A DNA stretch of 39,511 nt from Nemertoderma westbladi (taxonomy: Eukaryota; Xenacoelomorpha; Nemertodermatida; Nemertodermatidae). Below are positions 12,101-23,900 of the stretch, in pieces (position 1 is the first letter of the stretch; the number at the start of each line of letters is the position of its first letter). Below the pieces are notes generated by a model. It did not search any database. It saw only the letters and a list, made by a program, of their open reading frames with translations, and had not been told where the DNA came from. The stretch is from assembly GCA_032718475.1 (NCBI GenBank), contig JAUCBJ010001908.1, forward strand, positions 1 through 39,511, read 5' to 3'. A program made the translations under genes and the position numbers.

Positions 12101-12424
12101 ATATAACAAGGTGTAACCAATATTGGTGAGTGTGTATATTATGTGGCTAACTAATATTGTGCTAACAACTGAATTACAGTGTAATCAAATTATATAACAA
12201 GGTGTAACCAATATTGGTGAGTGTGTATAGTATGTGGCTAACTAATATTGTGCTAACAACTGAACTACAGTGTAATCAAATTATATAACAAGGTGTAACC
12301 AATATTGGTGAGTGTGTATATTATGTGGCTAACTAATATTGTGCTAACAACTGAATTACAGTGTAATCAAATTATATAACAAGGTGTAACCAATATTGGA
12401 GAGTGTGTATATTATCGGGCTAAC
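6179..12424 (+). repeat. 91-bp satellite array, left part
   Basis: About 68 head-to-tail monomers with a 91-bp period. For example, ttatataaca starts at 6191, 6282, 6373 and 6464. Each unit contains aacaaggtgtaaccaatatt, gtgagtgt, ggctaactaatattgtgcta and ctgaattacag. Variants differ at a few sites: aacaactgaattacagtg or accaactgaactacagcg; ttatgtgg, tttctgg or tatcggg; ttggtgag, tttgcgag or ttggagag. One subtype drops 4 bases and gains a gtgat insert (92 bp). A homogeneous block with attatgctacc lies at about 8160-8530, and local trimeric (273-bp) periodicity is visible around 9235-9780. It is AT-rich with no open frame. Confidence 0.97.
12420..12424 (+). repeat. Target-site duplication, left (CTAAC)
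   Basis: CTAAC before the 5' LTR is repeated at 17909-17913 after the 3' LTR. Removing the element and one copy restores an unbroken satellite monomer (gggctaactaatattg). Confidence 0.93.
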
Positions 12425-12757
12425 TGATGGGTTAATTGCCTTATTTAGAGTAGATCATTATTATTGTACATTCATTAGTGAATAAACTCTAAGCATTTAT
12501 TAGTAACAATATTCGCCACATATAATATATTGCTTGTACATTACGATTACCCGACATAGCCCACTTCCTATGTTGGGATAAATCATTCAGCTGAATATAA
12601 TATCTTGATGAGTTTACTGGTGGTGGTTAAAATGGATTTAAGTAAAATGATTGTTATATTTATTATTGTAACTTCGGATTAAATTAAATGTATTAATTGT
12701 TTATACATTCTGTATTTTATTATTTTGTACCTGTGGATAAATTCCACAAACATATCA
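12425..12757 (+). repeat. 5' LTR (333 bp)
   Basis: It starts TGATGGGTTAATTGCC and ends AACATATCA. It is identical by eye to 17576-17908. An AATAAA lies at 12481-12486, and a TATA-like stretch (ataatatatt) near 12522-12531. Which of these acts as promoter or polyadenylation signal is not established. Confidence 0.96.
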
Positions 12758-12775
12758 TGGCGCAGTGTGTACAAA
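12758..12775 (+). promoter_or_regulatory. Primer-binding site
   Basis: TGGCGCAGTGTGTACAAA directly follows the CA end of the LTR. The leading TGG pairs with a tRNA CCA end. TGGCGCAGT resembles the serine-tRNA primer site used by several insect Gypsy elements. The tRNA assignment is an inference. Confidence 0.7.
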
Positions 12776-13126
12776 ACCTAAGTTACGATTATTAAGTTAC
12801 GATTGATGGATGTTGTTGGCAGTCCTGCCGCTATCTGTGCTATTACGGGATTTTCAAGTGCCGCCGTATTCGCTTCCCAACTCAACAGAAGCTACTCACA
12901 TCACAGTTGCTGGTCTCGGGATAAGATGTTTACAGGTCTGAAATAACTCGAATACTTCGGTAAGGTGGAATTAACAAATGAATGTCGGACTATTAAGGTA
13001 ACTGTGTGTTAATTATTGAACACAGACTGAATTATTTATATTGTGCTTAATATTACGATCTTGCTATTTATTGTTTATATTTTCACATGTAATTTGTGCT
13101 TTAACCCAAGATCGCTTAAAACAAAA
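12776..13126 (+). other. Retrotransposon leader (5' untranslated region)
   Basis: Non-coding leader between the primer-binding site and the first ATG of gag. It contains an adjacent duplication of aagttacgatt near 12779-12803. A frame runs open from 13043 but starts at GTG, not ATG, so its hydrophobic leader is probably not translated. Confidence 0.6.
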
Positions 13127-16100
13127 ATGTCTGACATTGTAAGTTTGAAAAAATTGTTAGCAAACAACCGTCGAAATTTTACACGTATGGCGAACACTTG
13201 CCAAACTGCTATCCAACAACAAGTAGTGTCACCTCAGGATATTTTGCGTTTGAGAGCAAATGTATCTCGGATGCAGACATACTTGGAGAGAATATCTTCT
13301 TTAATAGAAGATATTGTTATTTTATTACCAGAAGGAGAAATTGAAAAATTTTCTGACACTTCAGAGGATGACACATCTGATAAAATTGCAACACTAAACC
13401 ACATATCACAATTTATTGATTCTTTATCAATATCACCTGTTAATACTCACGAAATGACACCCAGGCCATCGACAGGATCTGCTACACAAAGTACTATTGC
13501 CAAAACTGCAGCTACACATGCACCGAAACCTTGTGGACGTGACATTACTTTAAATGAGTTTCATGAGTGGCGTGAAACTTGGAATGATTATGTGACACTT
13601 GTACACCTGTATGAATTGCCGCGAGGTGAACAATGTGCAGCATTGCGGCGTTGCTTAAGCCAAGAGGTTAAGGACGTGTTAACCTATGCTGTCACAATTC
13701 CTGCTATAGATGTAAATAATCCAACAGTGGAAGAAACACTGGCAGCTTTGCAAAAATATTTTCAGGACAACAGAGATTTAGCTAGGCTAAGGCAAGCATT
13801 TGAACGCCGGGTGCAACATGAAGGTGAAAAATTTGATGAATATCTGGTGGCATTACGAAAGTTAGGACGTGATGCAGACTTATGTGAAAAATGTTTTAAT
13901 ACAAGGATTGGTGACCGTATAAGGGTAGGTCTGTCTGATGAGGAAATTCGCAGGAAATTAATGGCTATACGTCCATATCCAGACCTTGAGGAGGTTATTG
14001 CCTTTTGTCGCCGTGAAGAGGCAGCAATTGCTAATGCATCAGCAAGTAATGCTGCTGTGAATAAAATTAATTCAAATGGAAATCGTGGACGCTCATTTAG
14101 TCAAAAACGTTATCAATGGAAACAAAGAAACGCCAGTAAAAACCGCTCTCAGTCTCGTGACCGACAATGCCAGAAATGTGGTCGGTACCGGCATTCAGCA
14201 ACCACTGAATGCCCTGCTAAGACAACCAAATGCACTATTTGTGGCAAATATGGCCATTGGGCTCCTTGTTGCTACCATAAGGGTAAGAAACAAGGATACT
14301 CAAAGGATACCAGTGCGGGTGCAGTGACTGTATGTAAAGCAGCAACTTCGGAGTGCAACCCCCCACATGTTATCGTTTCCGTTAGGTATAAGTCACTAGC
14401 CGAGGATTTTCGTGCAACGCCAGATACTGGTGCTGGTGTAACCATTATGTCAAAAAGTAAATATCTCCAACTAGGTTTGTCAAAAGACATGCTAGAAAAT
14501 TGCGAGATAAAACTTTTTGCTGCTAATGGTGGGAATTTAAATATCTTAGGAAAGATATCCCTTAATGTTCAATATTGCAAGTTGTCTGCTACAACTGATG
14601 TTTACATAGCATCCAATGCTACTGACTTCCTTTTAGATTGGAATCTGTGCAGAAACTTGGGTATTGTACCGAAGGATTATCCTTCGCAAATAACGAGAAT
14701 TCCCTGTGAGATAAATACGGCTTGCAGCGCCGTCACTCACACTTCAAATATTGATCAAATTAAAGATGCCTTATTGAAGGAATTCTCTGATGTAATTGTT
14801 GATCCCTCTGTAGCTTCGGGCAATATTCTCAAACCAATGGTTGGTAATCCCATGCGAATTCATGTGAGACAGGGGGCTGTGCCTTTTACGTTATCGACGG
14901 CACGACAAATAGCTCTTCCTCTGCGTGATAAGGCTAAATTAGAGGTAGAGAAAATGTTAAAAACGGGTATAATTGAAAGAGTTGGCGATGAGCCATCAAC
15001 CTGGTGTCATCCAATGGTTGCTACTACGAAACCAAACAATGGTGTTAGAATCTGCGTCGATTTCACTCGGCTTAATAAATATTGTGAAAGACCATTGCAT
15101 CCACAGATGACTCCCAAAGAGGCTGTAGACAAGGTGCGTCCTGGTGATTGCTTCTTTTCAACACTAGATGCCTTAAAAGGATATTGGCAGGTTGAGCTAG
15201 ATGAACGGGATCGCCATTACACGACATTTATTTGTCCGGAAGGTCGGTTTCGTTACCTGCGTGCACCAATGGGTTTGTTGTCTACAGGAGACGAATTTAA
15301 CAGACGTGGAGACCTAGCACTGACAGGCGTTGGAAATGTCGAAAAAGTGGTAGATGACTTAATGATCCATACGTCTACTTTGGAAGCACATATTGCATCA
15401 ATGAGGAAGGTGCTCCAGCGTTGCCGTGAAAATGGCATAACTCTTAATGCTGATAAGTTTGTTTTCGCGCAGTCAGAGGTAAAGTATGTTGGCTTTATAG
15501 TGGGAGCATCGGGTATTAAAGCAGATCCATCTAAGGTATCCGCTATCAAAGAATTTCCCCAACCGAGTAACATATCAGAGTTGCGCTCATTCCTAGGCCT
15601 AGTGAATCAATTAGGGCATTTTTCATCTAAGATTTCAGGTGCTGCTGAGCCACTACGTCCACTGCTGTCCAAACGAAACATATATGAATGGAATGAATTA
15701 CACTCAAAAGCATTCCAATCTGTTAAAGATGCATTGTCGTCGCCACCTATTTTACAAAGTTTTGACGTAGCAGCTAGGACAATACTTCAAACGGATGCCT
15801 CACGTTTGAAGGGATTAGGTTTCGTTTTACTCCAACAAGATTCTACAGAAAACATTCGTTTAATACAATGTGGATCCAGATTTATCTCTAATACAGAATC
15901 CCGCTACGCTACTTGTGAGTTGGAGATGCTAGCAGTAGCTTGGGCAATGAGAAAATGTCGGTTATATTTGACTGGATTACCCAAGTTTGAGCTTTATGTA
16001 GACCATAAACCACTAATCCCTATTCTAAATGATAAGGGACTTGACGATATAAATAATCCTCGTTTAATGAGATTAAAAGAGAAACTATCTCCATTTTCTT

Positions 16101-17521
16101 TTGTAGCTGATTGGGTCAAGGGTTCACAACATATAATTCCCGATGCACTTTCTAGGGCGCCAGTTAGCAACCCAGAATCAGATGATCAGTTAGCAGAAAC
16201 TGACTTTCATGATGTAGTGAATATCGCAATGATCCAAATTAACAATGATGCTATGAAACCCCATCCTACTGACCTCTCTCTACAGCAATTATGTTCAGCC
16301 GCCAATTCTGATCCTATTTATTTGGATTTAATCAACCTTGTTATCACAGGATTTCCCAAGGATAGGAAAAATATTCCTGCAGAATTACTGCCTTTCTGGA
16401 ATATAAGAGATGAACTGTCAGTCCAGCATGGGTTAGTTATACTTGGTACTAGAATAGTAGTGCCAGTATCATGTCGTAGGGATGTATTAGGACGACTGCA
16501 TGACAGTCACCAAGGTGAGGAAAGGACGAAACGTAGAGCTCGCCAAGCTGTATTTTGGCCAGCAATTAATTCTGACATTACAAACTTGGTTCGTTCGTGC
16601 TCAGAGTGCCAACAACGGCGTGCATCGCTTCCCGCCGAACCATTACAAACAGATGCAATGGCGACATATCCTTTTGAAGAAACTTCTGCGGATATATTTT
16701 ATTATAGCAACCAAGCCTATATGGTATATATTGACCGTCTTTCAGGATGGCCAATTGTTGCAATGTGGAAACACGAACCAAATTCTGATGACGTCATCAG
16801 GTGTTTATCACATTTCTTTTCGGATACAGGTGTTCCCGTTAAATTTCGTTCGGATCAGGGACCTCAGTTTGGATCGAAGAAATTTAAAGACTTCATGAAA
16901 ATTTGGAATATCAAACATTGTATGTCTGCACCGCACTTTCCATCCAGCAATGGGTTGGCTGAAGCTGCTGTACGTAGTATAAAGCACTTAGTTGCAACTA
17001 CACAGAGTGGAGACATTACCCATCCCGACTTCCATAAAGGGATGCTTGAATATCGCAATACACCTCGCGACTGTGGATTATCACCGGCACAGGTAATTTA
17101 TGGACAATGTTTGCGATCCTGTGTACCAACCTTGCGTGATGAATTCGACAACCGATGGAAGAAATTAGCAAATATCCGTGACAAGAAAGCTTTACTCAAC
17201 AGCGCCGAAGAAGGGCGACAACTACAATCTCTTACAAAAGGCGATACTGTGTGGGTACAAAACAGAGGGACAAAGAAGTGGGATTCGAAAGGAGACATAG
17301 TTCATGTTGACGGCAGAAATTATAACATAAAGATGGCAAACGGCAGAGTTCTAAAACGTAATAGACGGCATATAAAAATGTATTATTTCATTCCATATTC
17401 TACTCCTAAAGTTCACAAGACTGTCAGATTCAGTGAACCCGTATACATAGACCCCCCTGTACCAAGTTTACGGCGTGGAAGTCGCAATAAGAAGCCGCCA
17501 AACTATTATGGTATGAAATAG
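13127..17521 (+). CDS. Gag-Pol polyprotein, Ty3/Gypsy type
   Basis: Single 1464-residue frame. The start is the ATG at 13127 (caaaaATGtc), because the frame upstream has no ATG. Residues about 1-340 are Gag, with a capsid-like region around 140-310. Two zinc knuckles follow (CX2CX4HX5C then CX2CX4HX4C) at 348-383. The protease active site is DTGAG at 433. RT spans about 590-770 with the catalytic VVDD at 741-744, in place of the commoner YXDD. RNase H starts near 887 (TDAS, D890; E and D further on; closing DALSR). Integrase has an HHCC finger (H1125, C1158) and a DD35E core (D1189, D1243, E1279, exactly 35 residues between the last two). A basic C-terminal tail follows with no chromodomain seen. 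The protein makes virus-like particles, copies the RNA and integrates the cDNA. Gag and Pol share one frame with no frameshift or stop between them. The VVDD form resembles K02A2.6-like elements. Confidence 0.95.
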   Translation: MSDIVSLKKLLANNRRNFTRMANTCQTAIQQQVVSPQDILRLRANVSRMQTYLERISSLIEDIVILLPEGEIEKFSDTSEDDTSDKIATLNHISQFIDSLSISPVNTHEMTPRPSTGSATQSTIAKTAATHAPKPCGRDITLNEFHEWRETWNDYVTLVHLYELPRGEQCAALRRCLSQEVKDVLTYAVTIPAIDVNNPTVEETLAALQKYFQDNRDLARLRQAFERRVQHEGEKFDEYLVALRKLGRDADLCEKCFNTRIGDRIRVGLSDEEIRRKLMAIRPYPDLEEVIAFCRREEAAIANASASNAAVNKINSNGNRGRSFSQKRYQWKQRNASKNRSQSRDRQCQKCGRYRHSATTECPAKTTKCTICGKYGHWAPCCYHKGKKQGYSKDTSAGAVTVCKAATSECNPPHVIVSVRYKSLAEDFRATPDTGAGVTIMSKSKYLQLGLSKDMLENCEIKLFAANGGNLNILGKISLNVQYCKLSATTDVYIASNATDFLLDWNLCRNLGIVPKDYPSQITRIPCEINTACSAVTHTSNIDQIKDALLKEFSDVIVDPSVASGNILKPMVGNPMRIHVRQGAVPFTLSTARQIALPLRDKAKLEVEKMLKTGIIERVGDEPSTWCHPMVATTKPNNGVRICVDFTRLNKYCERPLHPQMTPKEAVDKVRPGDCFFSTLDALKGYWQVELDERDRHYTTFICPEGRFRYLRAPMGLLSTGDEFNRRGDLALTGVGNVEKVVDDLMIHTSTLEAHIASMRKVLQRCRENGITLNADKFVFAQSEVKYVGFIVGASGIKADPSKVSAIKEFPQPSNISELRSFLGLVNQLGHFSSKISGAAEPLRPLLSKRNIYEWNELHSKAFQSVKDALSSPPILQSFDVAARTILQTDASRLKGLGFVLLQQDSTENIRLIQCGSRFISNTESRYATCELEMLAVAWAMRKCRLYLTGLPKFELYVDHKPLIPILNDKGLDDINNPRLMRLKEKLSPFSFVADWVKGSQHIIPDALSRAPVSNPESDDQLAETDFHDVVNIAMIQINNDAMKPHPTDLSLQQLCSAANSDPIYLDLINLVITGFPKDRKNIPAELLPFWNIRDELSVQHGLVILGTRIVVPVSCRRDVLGRLHDSHQGEERTKRRARQAVFWPAINSDITNLVRSCSECQQRRASLPAEPLQTDAMATYPFEETSADIFYYSNQAYMVYIDRLSGWPIVAMWKHEPNSDDVIRCLSHFFSDTGVPVKFRSDQGPQFGSKKFKDFMKIWNIKHCMSAPHFPSSNGLAEAAVRSIKHLVATTQSGDITHPDFHKGMLEYRNTPRDCGLSPAQVIYGQCLRSCVPTLRDEFDNRWKKLANIRDKKALLNSAEEGRQLQSLTKGDTVWVQNRGTKKWDSKGDIVHVDGRNYNIKMANGRVLKRNRRHIKMYYFIPYSTPKVHKTVRFSEPVYIDPPVPSLRRGSRNKKPPNYYGMK

Positions 17522-17567
17522 AAATAAGTCTTCAGATCTCCAAAATTTTAAAATTATTTACGATCTT

Positions 17568-17575
17568 GGGGGAGG
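17568..17575 (+). promoter_or_regulatory. Polypurine tract
   Basis: GGGGGAGG lies directly before the TG of the 3' LTR, where plus-strand DNA synthesis would be primed. Confidence 0.88.
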
Positions 17576-17908
17576 TGATGGGTTAATTGCCTTATTTAGA
17601 GTAGATCATTATTATTGTACATTCATTAGTGAATAAACTCTAAGCATTTATTAGTAACAATATTCGCCACATATAATATATTGCTTGTACATTACGATTA
17701 CCCGACATAGCCCACTTCCTATGTTGGGATAAATCATTCAGCTGAATATAATATCTTGATGAGTTTACTGGTGGTGGTTAAAATGGATTTAAGTAAAATG
17801 ATTGTTATATTTATTATTGTAACTTCGGATTAAATTAAATGTATTAATTGTTTATACATTCTGTATTTTATTATTTTGTACCTGTGGATAAATTCCACAA
17901 ACATATCA
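17576..17908 (+). repeat. 3' LTR (333 bp)
   Basis: Reads identical to 12425-12757 over all 333 bases, from TGATGGG to CATATCA. Confidence 0.96.
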
Positions 17909-17913
17909 CTAAC
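17909..17913 (+). repeat. Target-site duplication, right (CTAAC)
   Basis: Matches 12420-12424. The satellite monomer resumes at once with TAATATTGTG. Confidence 0.93.
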
Positions 17914-20900
17914 TAATATTGTGCTAACAACTGAATTACAGTGTAATCAAATTATATAACAAGGTGTAACCAATATTGGTGAGTGTTTATATTATGTGGC
18001 TAACTAATATTGTGCTACCAACTGAACTACAGCGTAATCAAATTATATAACAAGGTGTAACCAATATTGGTGAGTGTTTATATTATGTGGCTAACTAATA
18101 TTGTGCTAACTGAACTCAGTGTAATAAATTATATGATAAGGTGTAACCAATATTGGTGAGTGTGTATATTATGTGGCTAACTAATATTGTGCTAACAACT
18201 GAATTACAGTGTAATCAAATTATATAACAAGGTGTAACCAATATTGGTGAGTGTGTATATTATGTGGCTAACTAATATTGTGCTAACAACTGAATTACAG
18301 TGTAATCAAATTATATAACAAGGTGTAACCAATATTGGTGAGTGTGTATATTATGTGGCTAACTAATATTGTGCTAACAACTGAATTACAGTGTAATCAA
18401 ATTATATAACAAGGTGTAACCAATATTGGTGAGTGTGTATAGTATGTGGCTAACTAATATTGTGCTAACAACTGAACTACAGTGTAATCAAATTATATAA
18501 CAAGGTGTAACCAATATTGGTGAGTGTGTATATTATGTGGCTAACTAATATTGTGCTAACAACTGAATTACAGTGTAATCAAATTATATAACAAGGTGTA
18601 ACCAATATTGGAGAGTGTGTATATTATCGGGCTAACTAATATTGTGCTAACAACTGAATTACAGTGTAATCAAATTATATAACAAGGTGTAACCAATATT
18701 GGTGAGTGTTTATATTATGTGGCTAACTAATATTGTGCTAACTGAACTCAGTGTAATAAATTATATGATAAGGTGTAACCAATATTGGTGAGTGTGTATA
18801 TTATGTGGCTAACTAATATTGTGCTAACAACTGAATTACAGTGTAATCAAATTATATAACAAGGTGTAACCAATATTGGTGAGTGTGTATATTATGTGGC
18901 TAACTAATATTGTGCTAACAACTGAATTACAGTGTAATCAAATTATATAACAAGGTGTAACCAATATTGGTGAGTGTGTATATTATGTGGCTAACTAATA
19001 TTGTGCTAACAACTGAATTACAGTGTAATCAAATTATATAACAAGGTGTAACCAATATTGGTGAGTGTGTATAGTATGTGGCTAACTAATATTGTGCTAA
19101 CAACTGAACTACAGTGTAATCAAATTATATAACAAGGTGTAACCAATATTGGTGAGTGTGTATATTATGTGGCTAACTAATATTGTGCTAACAACTGAAT
19201 TACAGTGTAATCAAATTATATAACAAGGTGTAACCAATATTGGAGAGTGTGTATATTATGTGGCTAACTAATATTGTGCTAACAACTGAATTACAGTGTA
19301 ATCAAATTATATAACAAGGTGTAACCAATATTGGTGAGTGTGTATAGTATGTGGCTAACTAATATTGTGCTAACAACTGAACTACAGTGTAATCAAATTA
19401 TATAACAAGGTGTAACCAATATTGGTGAGTGTGTATATTTTCTGGCTAACTAATATTGTGCTAACAACTGAACTACAGCGTAATCAAATTATATAACAAG
19501 GTGTAACCAATATTGGTGAGTGTGTATAGTATGTGGCTAACTAATATTGTGCTAACAACTGAACTACAGTGTAATCAAATTATATAACAAGGTGTAACCA
19601 ATATTTGCGAGTGTCTATATTTTCTGGCTAACTAATATTGTGCTAACAACTGAACTACAGTGTAATCAAATTATATAACAAGGTGTAACCAATATTGGTG
19701 AGTGTTTATATTATGTGGCTAACTAATATTGTGCTAACAACTGAATTACAGTGTAATCAAATTATATAACAAGGTGTAACCAATATTGGTGAGTGTTTAT
19801 ATTATGTGGCTAACTAATATTGTGCTAACAACTGAATTACAGTGTAATCAAATTATATAACAAGGTCTAACCAATATTGGTGAGTGTTTATATTATGTGG
19901 CTAACTAATATTGTGCTAACAACTGAATTACAGTGTAATCAAATTATATAACAAGGTGTAACCAATATTGGTGAGTGTTTATATTATGTGGCTAACTAAT
20001 ATTGTGCTAACAACTGAACTACAGTGTAATCAAATTATATAACAAGGTGTAACCAATATTGGTGAGTGTTTATATTATGTGGCTAACTAATATTGTGCTA
20101 ACAACTGAATTACAGTGTAATCAAATTATATAACAAGGTGTAACCAATATTGGTGAGTGTGTATATTATGTGGCTAACTAATATTGTGCTAACAACTGAA
20201 TTACAGTGTAATCAAATTATATAACAAGGTGTAACCAATATTGGTGAGTGTGTATATTATGTGGCTAACTAATATTGTGCTAACAACTGAACTACAGTGT
20301 AATCAAATTATATAACAAGGTGTAACCAATATTGGTGAGTGTTTATATTATGTGGCTAACTAATATTGTGCTAACAACTGAATTACAGTGTAATCAAATT
20401 ATATAACAAGGTGTAACCAATATTGGTGAGTGTGTATATTATGTGGCTAACTAATATTGTGCTAACAACTGAATTACAGTGTAATCAAATTATATAACAA
20501 GGTGTAACCAATATTGGAGAGTGTTTATATTATGTGGCTAACTAATATTGTGCTAACAACTGAACTACAGCGTAATCAAATTATATAACAAGGTGTAACC
20601 AATATTGGTGAGTGTGTATATTATGTGGCTAACTAATATTCTGCTAACTGAACTATAGTTTAATCAATTATGTGATATAACAAGGTGTAACCAATATTTG
20701 CGAGTGTCTATATTTTCTGGCTAACTAATATTGTGCTAACAACTGAACTACAGTGTAATCAAATTATATAACAAGGTGTAACCAATATTTGCGAGTGTCT
20801 ATATTTTCTGGCTAACTAATATTGTGCTAACAACTGAACTACAGCGTAATCAAATTATATAACAAGGTGTAACCAATATTGGTGAGTGTGTATATTATGT

Positions 20901-23900
20901 GGCTAACTAATATTGTGCTAACAACTGAACTACAGTGTAATCAAATTATATAACAAGGTGTAACCAATATTGGTGAGTGTGTATATTATGTGGCTAACTA
21001 ATATTGTGCTAACAACTGAACTACAGTGTAATCAAATTATATAACAAGGTGTAACCAATATTGGTGAGTGTGTATATTATGTGGCTAACTAATATTGTGC
21101 TAACAACTGAATTACAGTGTAATCAAATTATATAACAAGGTGTAACCAATATTGGTGAGTGTTTATATTATGTGGCTAACTAATATTGTGCTAACAACTG
21201 AACTACAGCGTAATCAAATTATATAACAAGGTGTAACCAATATTGGTGAGTGTGTATATTATGTGGCTAACTAATATTCTGCTAACTGAACTATAGTTTA
21301 ATCAATTATGTGATATAACAAGGTGTAACCAATATTTGCGAGTGTCTATATTTTCTGGCTAACTAATATTGTGCTAACAACTGAACTACAGTGTAATCAA
21401 ATTATATAACAAGGTGTAACCAATATTTGCGAGTGTCTATATTTTCTGGCTAACTAATATTGTGCTAACAACTGAACTACAGCGTAATCAAATTATATAA
21501 CAAGGTGTAACCAATATTGGTGAGTGTGTATATTATGTGGCTAACTAATATTGTGCTAACAACTGAACTACAGTGTAATCAAATTATATAACAAGGTGTA
21601 ACCAATATTGGTGAGTGTGTATATTATGTGGCTAACTAATATTGTGCTAACAACTGAACTACAGTGTAATCAAATTATATAACAAGGTGTAACCAATATT
21701 GGTGAGTGTGTATATTATGTGGCTAACTAATATTGTGCTAACAACTGAACTACAGTGTAATCAAATTATATAACAAGGTGTAACCAATATTGGTGAGTGT
21801 TTATATTATGTGGCTAACTAATATTGTGCTAACAACTGAATTACAGTGTAATCAAATTATATAACAAGGTGTAACCAATATTGGTGAGTGTGTATATTAT
21901 GTGGCTAACTAATATTGTGCTAACAACTGAATTACAGTGTAATCAAATTATATAACAAGGTGTAACCAATATTGGTGAGTGTGTATATTATGTGGCTAAC
22001 TAATATTGTGCTAACAACTGAACTACAGTGTAATCAAATTATATAACAAGGTGTAACCAATATTGGTGAGTGTTTATATTATGTGGCTAACTAATATTGT
22101 GCTAACAACTGAATTACAGTGTAATCAAATTATATAACAAGGTGTAACCAATATTGGTGAGTGTGTATATTATGTGGCTAACTAATATTGTGCTAACAAC
22201 TGAATTACAGTGTAATCAAATTATATAACAAGGTGTAACCAATATTGGTGAGTGTTTATATTATGTGGCTAACTAATATTGTGCTAACAACTGAACTACA
22301 GCGTAATCAAATTATATAACAAGGTGTAACCAATATTGGTGAGTGTGTATATTATGTGGCTAACTAATATTCTGCTAACTGAACTATAGTTTAATCAATT
22401 ATGTGATATAACAAGGTGTAACCAATATTTGCGAGTGTCTATATTTTCTGGCTAACTAATATTGTGCTAACAACTGAACTACAGTGTAATCAAATTATAT
22501 AACAAGGTGTAACCAATATTTGCGAGTGTCTATATTTTCTGGCTAACTAATATTGTGCTAACAACTGAACTACAGCGTAATCAAATTATATAACAAGGTG
22601 TAACCAATATTGGTGAGTGTGTATATTATGTGGCTAACTAATATTGTGCTAACAACTGAACTACAGTGTAATCAAATTATATAACAAGGTGTAACCAATA
22701 TTGGTGAGTGTGTATATTATGTGGCTAACTAATATTGTGCTAACAACTGAACTACAGTGTAATCAAATTATATAACAAGGTGTAACCAATATTGGTGAGT
22801 GTGTATATTATGTGGCTAACTAATATTGTGCTAACAACTGAACTACAGTGTAATCAAATTATATAACAAGGTGTAACCAATATTGGTGAGTGTTTATATT
22901 ATGTGGCTAACTAATATTGTGCTAACAACTGAATTACAGTGTAATCAAATTATATAACAAGGTGTAACCAATATTGGTGAGTGTGTATATTTTCTGGCTA
23001 ACTAATATTGTGCTACCAACTGAACTACAGCGTAATCAAATTATATAACAAGGTGTAACCAATATTGGAGAGTGTGTATATTATGTGGCTAACTAATATT
23101 GTGCTAACAACTGAATTACAGTGTAATCAAATTATATAACAAGGTGTAACCAATATTGGTGAGTGTGTATATTTTCTGGCTAACTAATATTGTGCTACCA
23201 ACTGAACTACAGCGTAATCAAATTATATAACAAGGTGTAACCAATATTGGTGAGTGTGTATATTTTCTGGCTAACTAATATTGTGCTACCAACTGAACTA
23301 CAGCGTAATCAAATTATATAACAAGGTGTAACCAATATTGGTGAGTGTGTATATTTTCTGGCTAACTAATATTGTGCTACCCAACTGAACTACAGCGTAA
23401 TCAAATTATATAACAAGGTGTAACCAATATTGGTGAGTGTGTATATTATGTGGCTAACTAATATTGTGCTAACAACTGAATTACAGTGTAATCAAATTAT
23501 ATAACAAGGTGTAACCAATATTGGTGAGTGTGTATATTATCGGGCTAACTAATATTGTGCTAACAACTGAACTACAGCGTAATCAAATTATATAACAAGG
23601 TGTAACCAATATTGGTGAGTGTGTATATTATGTGGCTAACTAATATTGTGCTAACAACTGAATTACAGTGTAATCAAATTATATAACAAGGTGTAACCAA
23701 TATTGGTGAGTGTGTATAGTATGTGGCTAACTAATATTCTGCTAACTGAACTATAGTTTAATCAATTATGTGATATAACAAGGTGTAACCAATATTTGCG
23801 AGTGTCTATATTTTCTGGCTAACTAATATTGTGCTACCAACTGAACTACAGCGTAATCAAATTATATAACAAGGTGTAACCAATATTGGTGAGTGTTTAT

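Larger units (their letters stand above)
12425..17908 (+). mobile_element. Complete Ty3/Gypsy LTR retrotransposon inserted in satellite DNA
   Basis: The element is 5484 bp. It has 333-bp LTRs that read identical base for base, TG...CA ends, a 5-bp CTAAC target duplication, a primer-binding site directly after the 5' LTR, and one long gag-pol frame with the order zinc knuckles, protease, RT, RNase H, integrase. A polypurine tract directly precedes the 3' LTR. This order is that of Ty3/Gypsy (Metaviridae). No envelope gene is present. The lack of LTR divergence and the unbroken frame suggest a very recent and possibly still autonomous copy. Confidence 0.97.

Noticed and set aside
13043-13126. 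Signal-peptide-like start of Gag (hydrophobic first 28 residues)
   Set aside because: The frame opens with GTG. The first ATG is at 13127 in a reasonable context, so the hydrophobic stretch is probably leader read in frame.
17400-17521. Chromodomain at the integrase C-terminus that could explain satellite targeting
   Set aside because: The tail is short, basic and proline-rich, and no aromatic-cage pattern was seen.
12425-17908. Endogenous retrovirus with envelope
   Set aside because: After integrase only a short basic tail and 46 bases before the polypurine tract remain. There is no room for an env gene.
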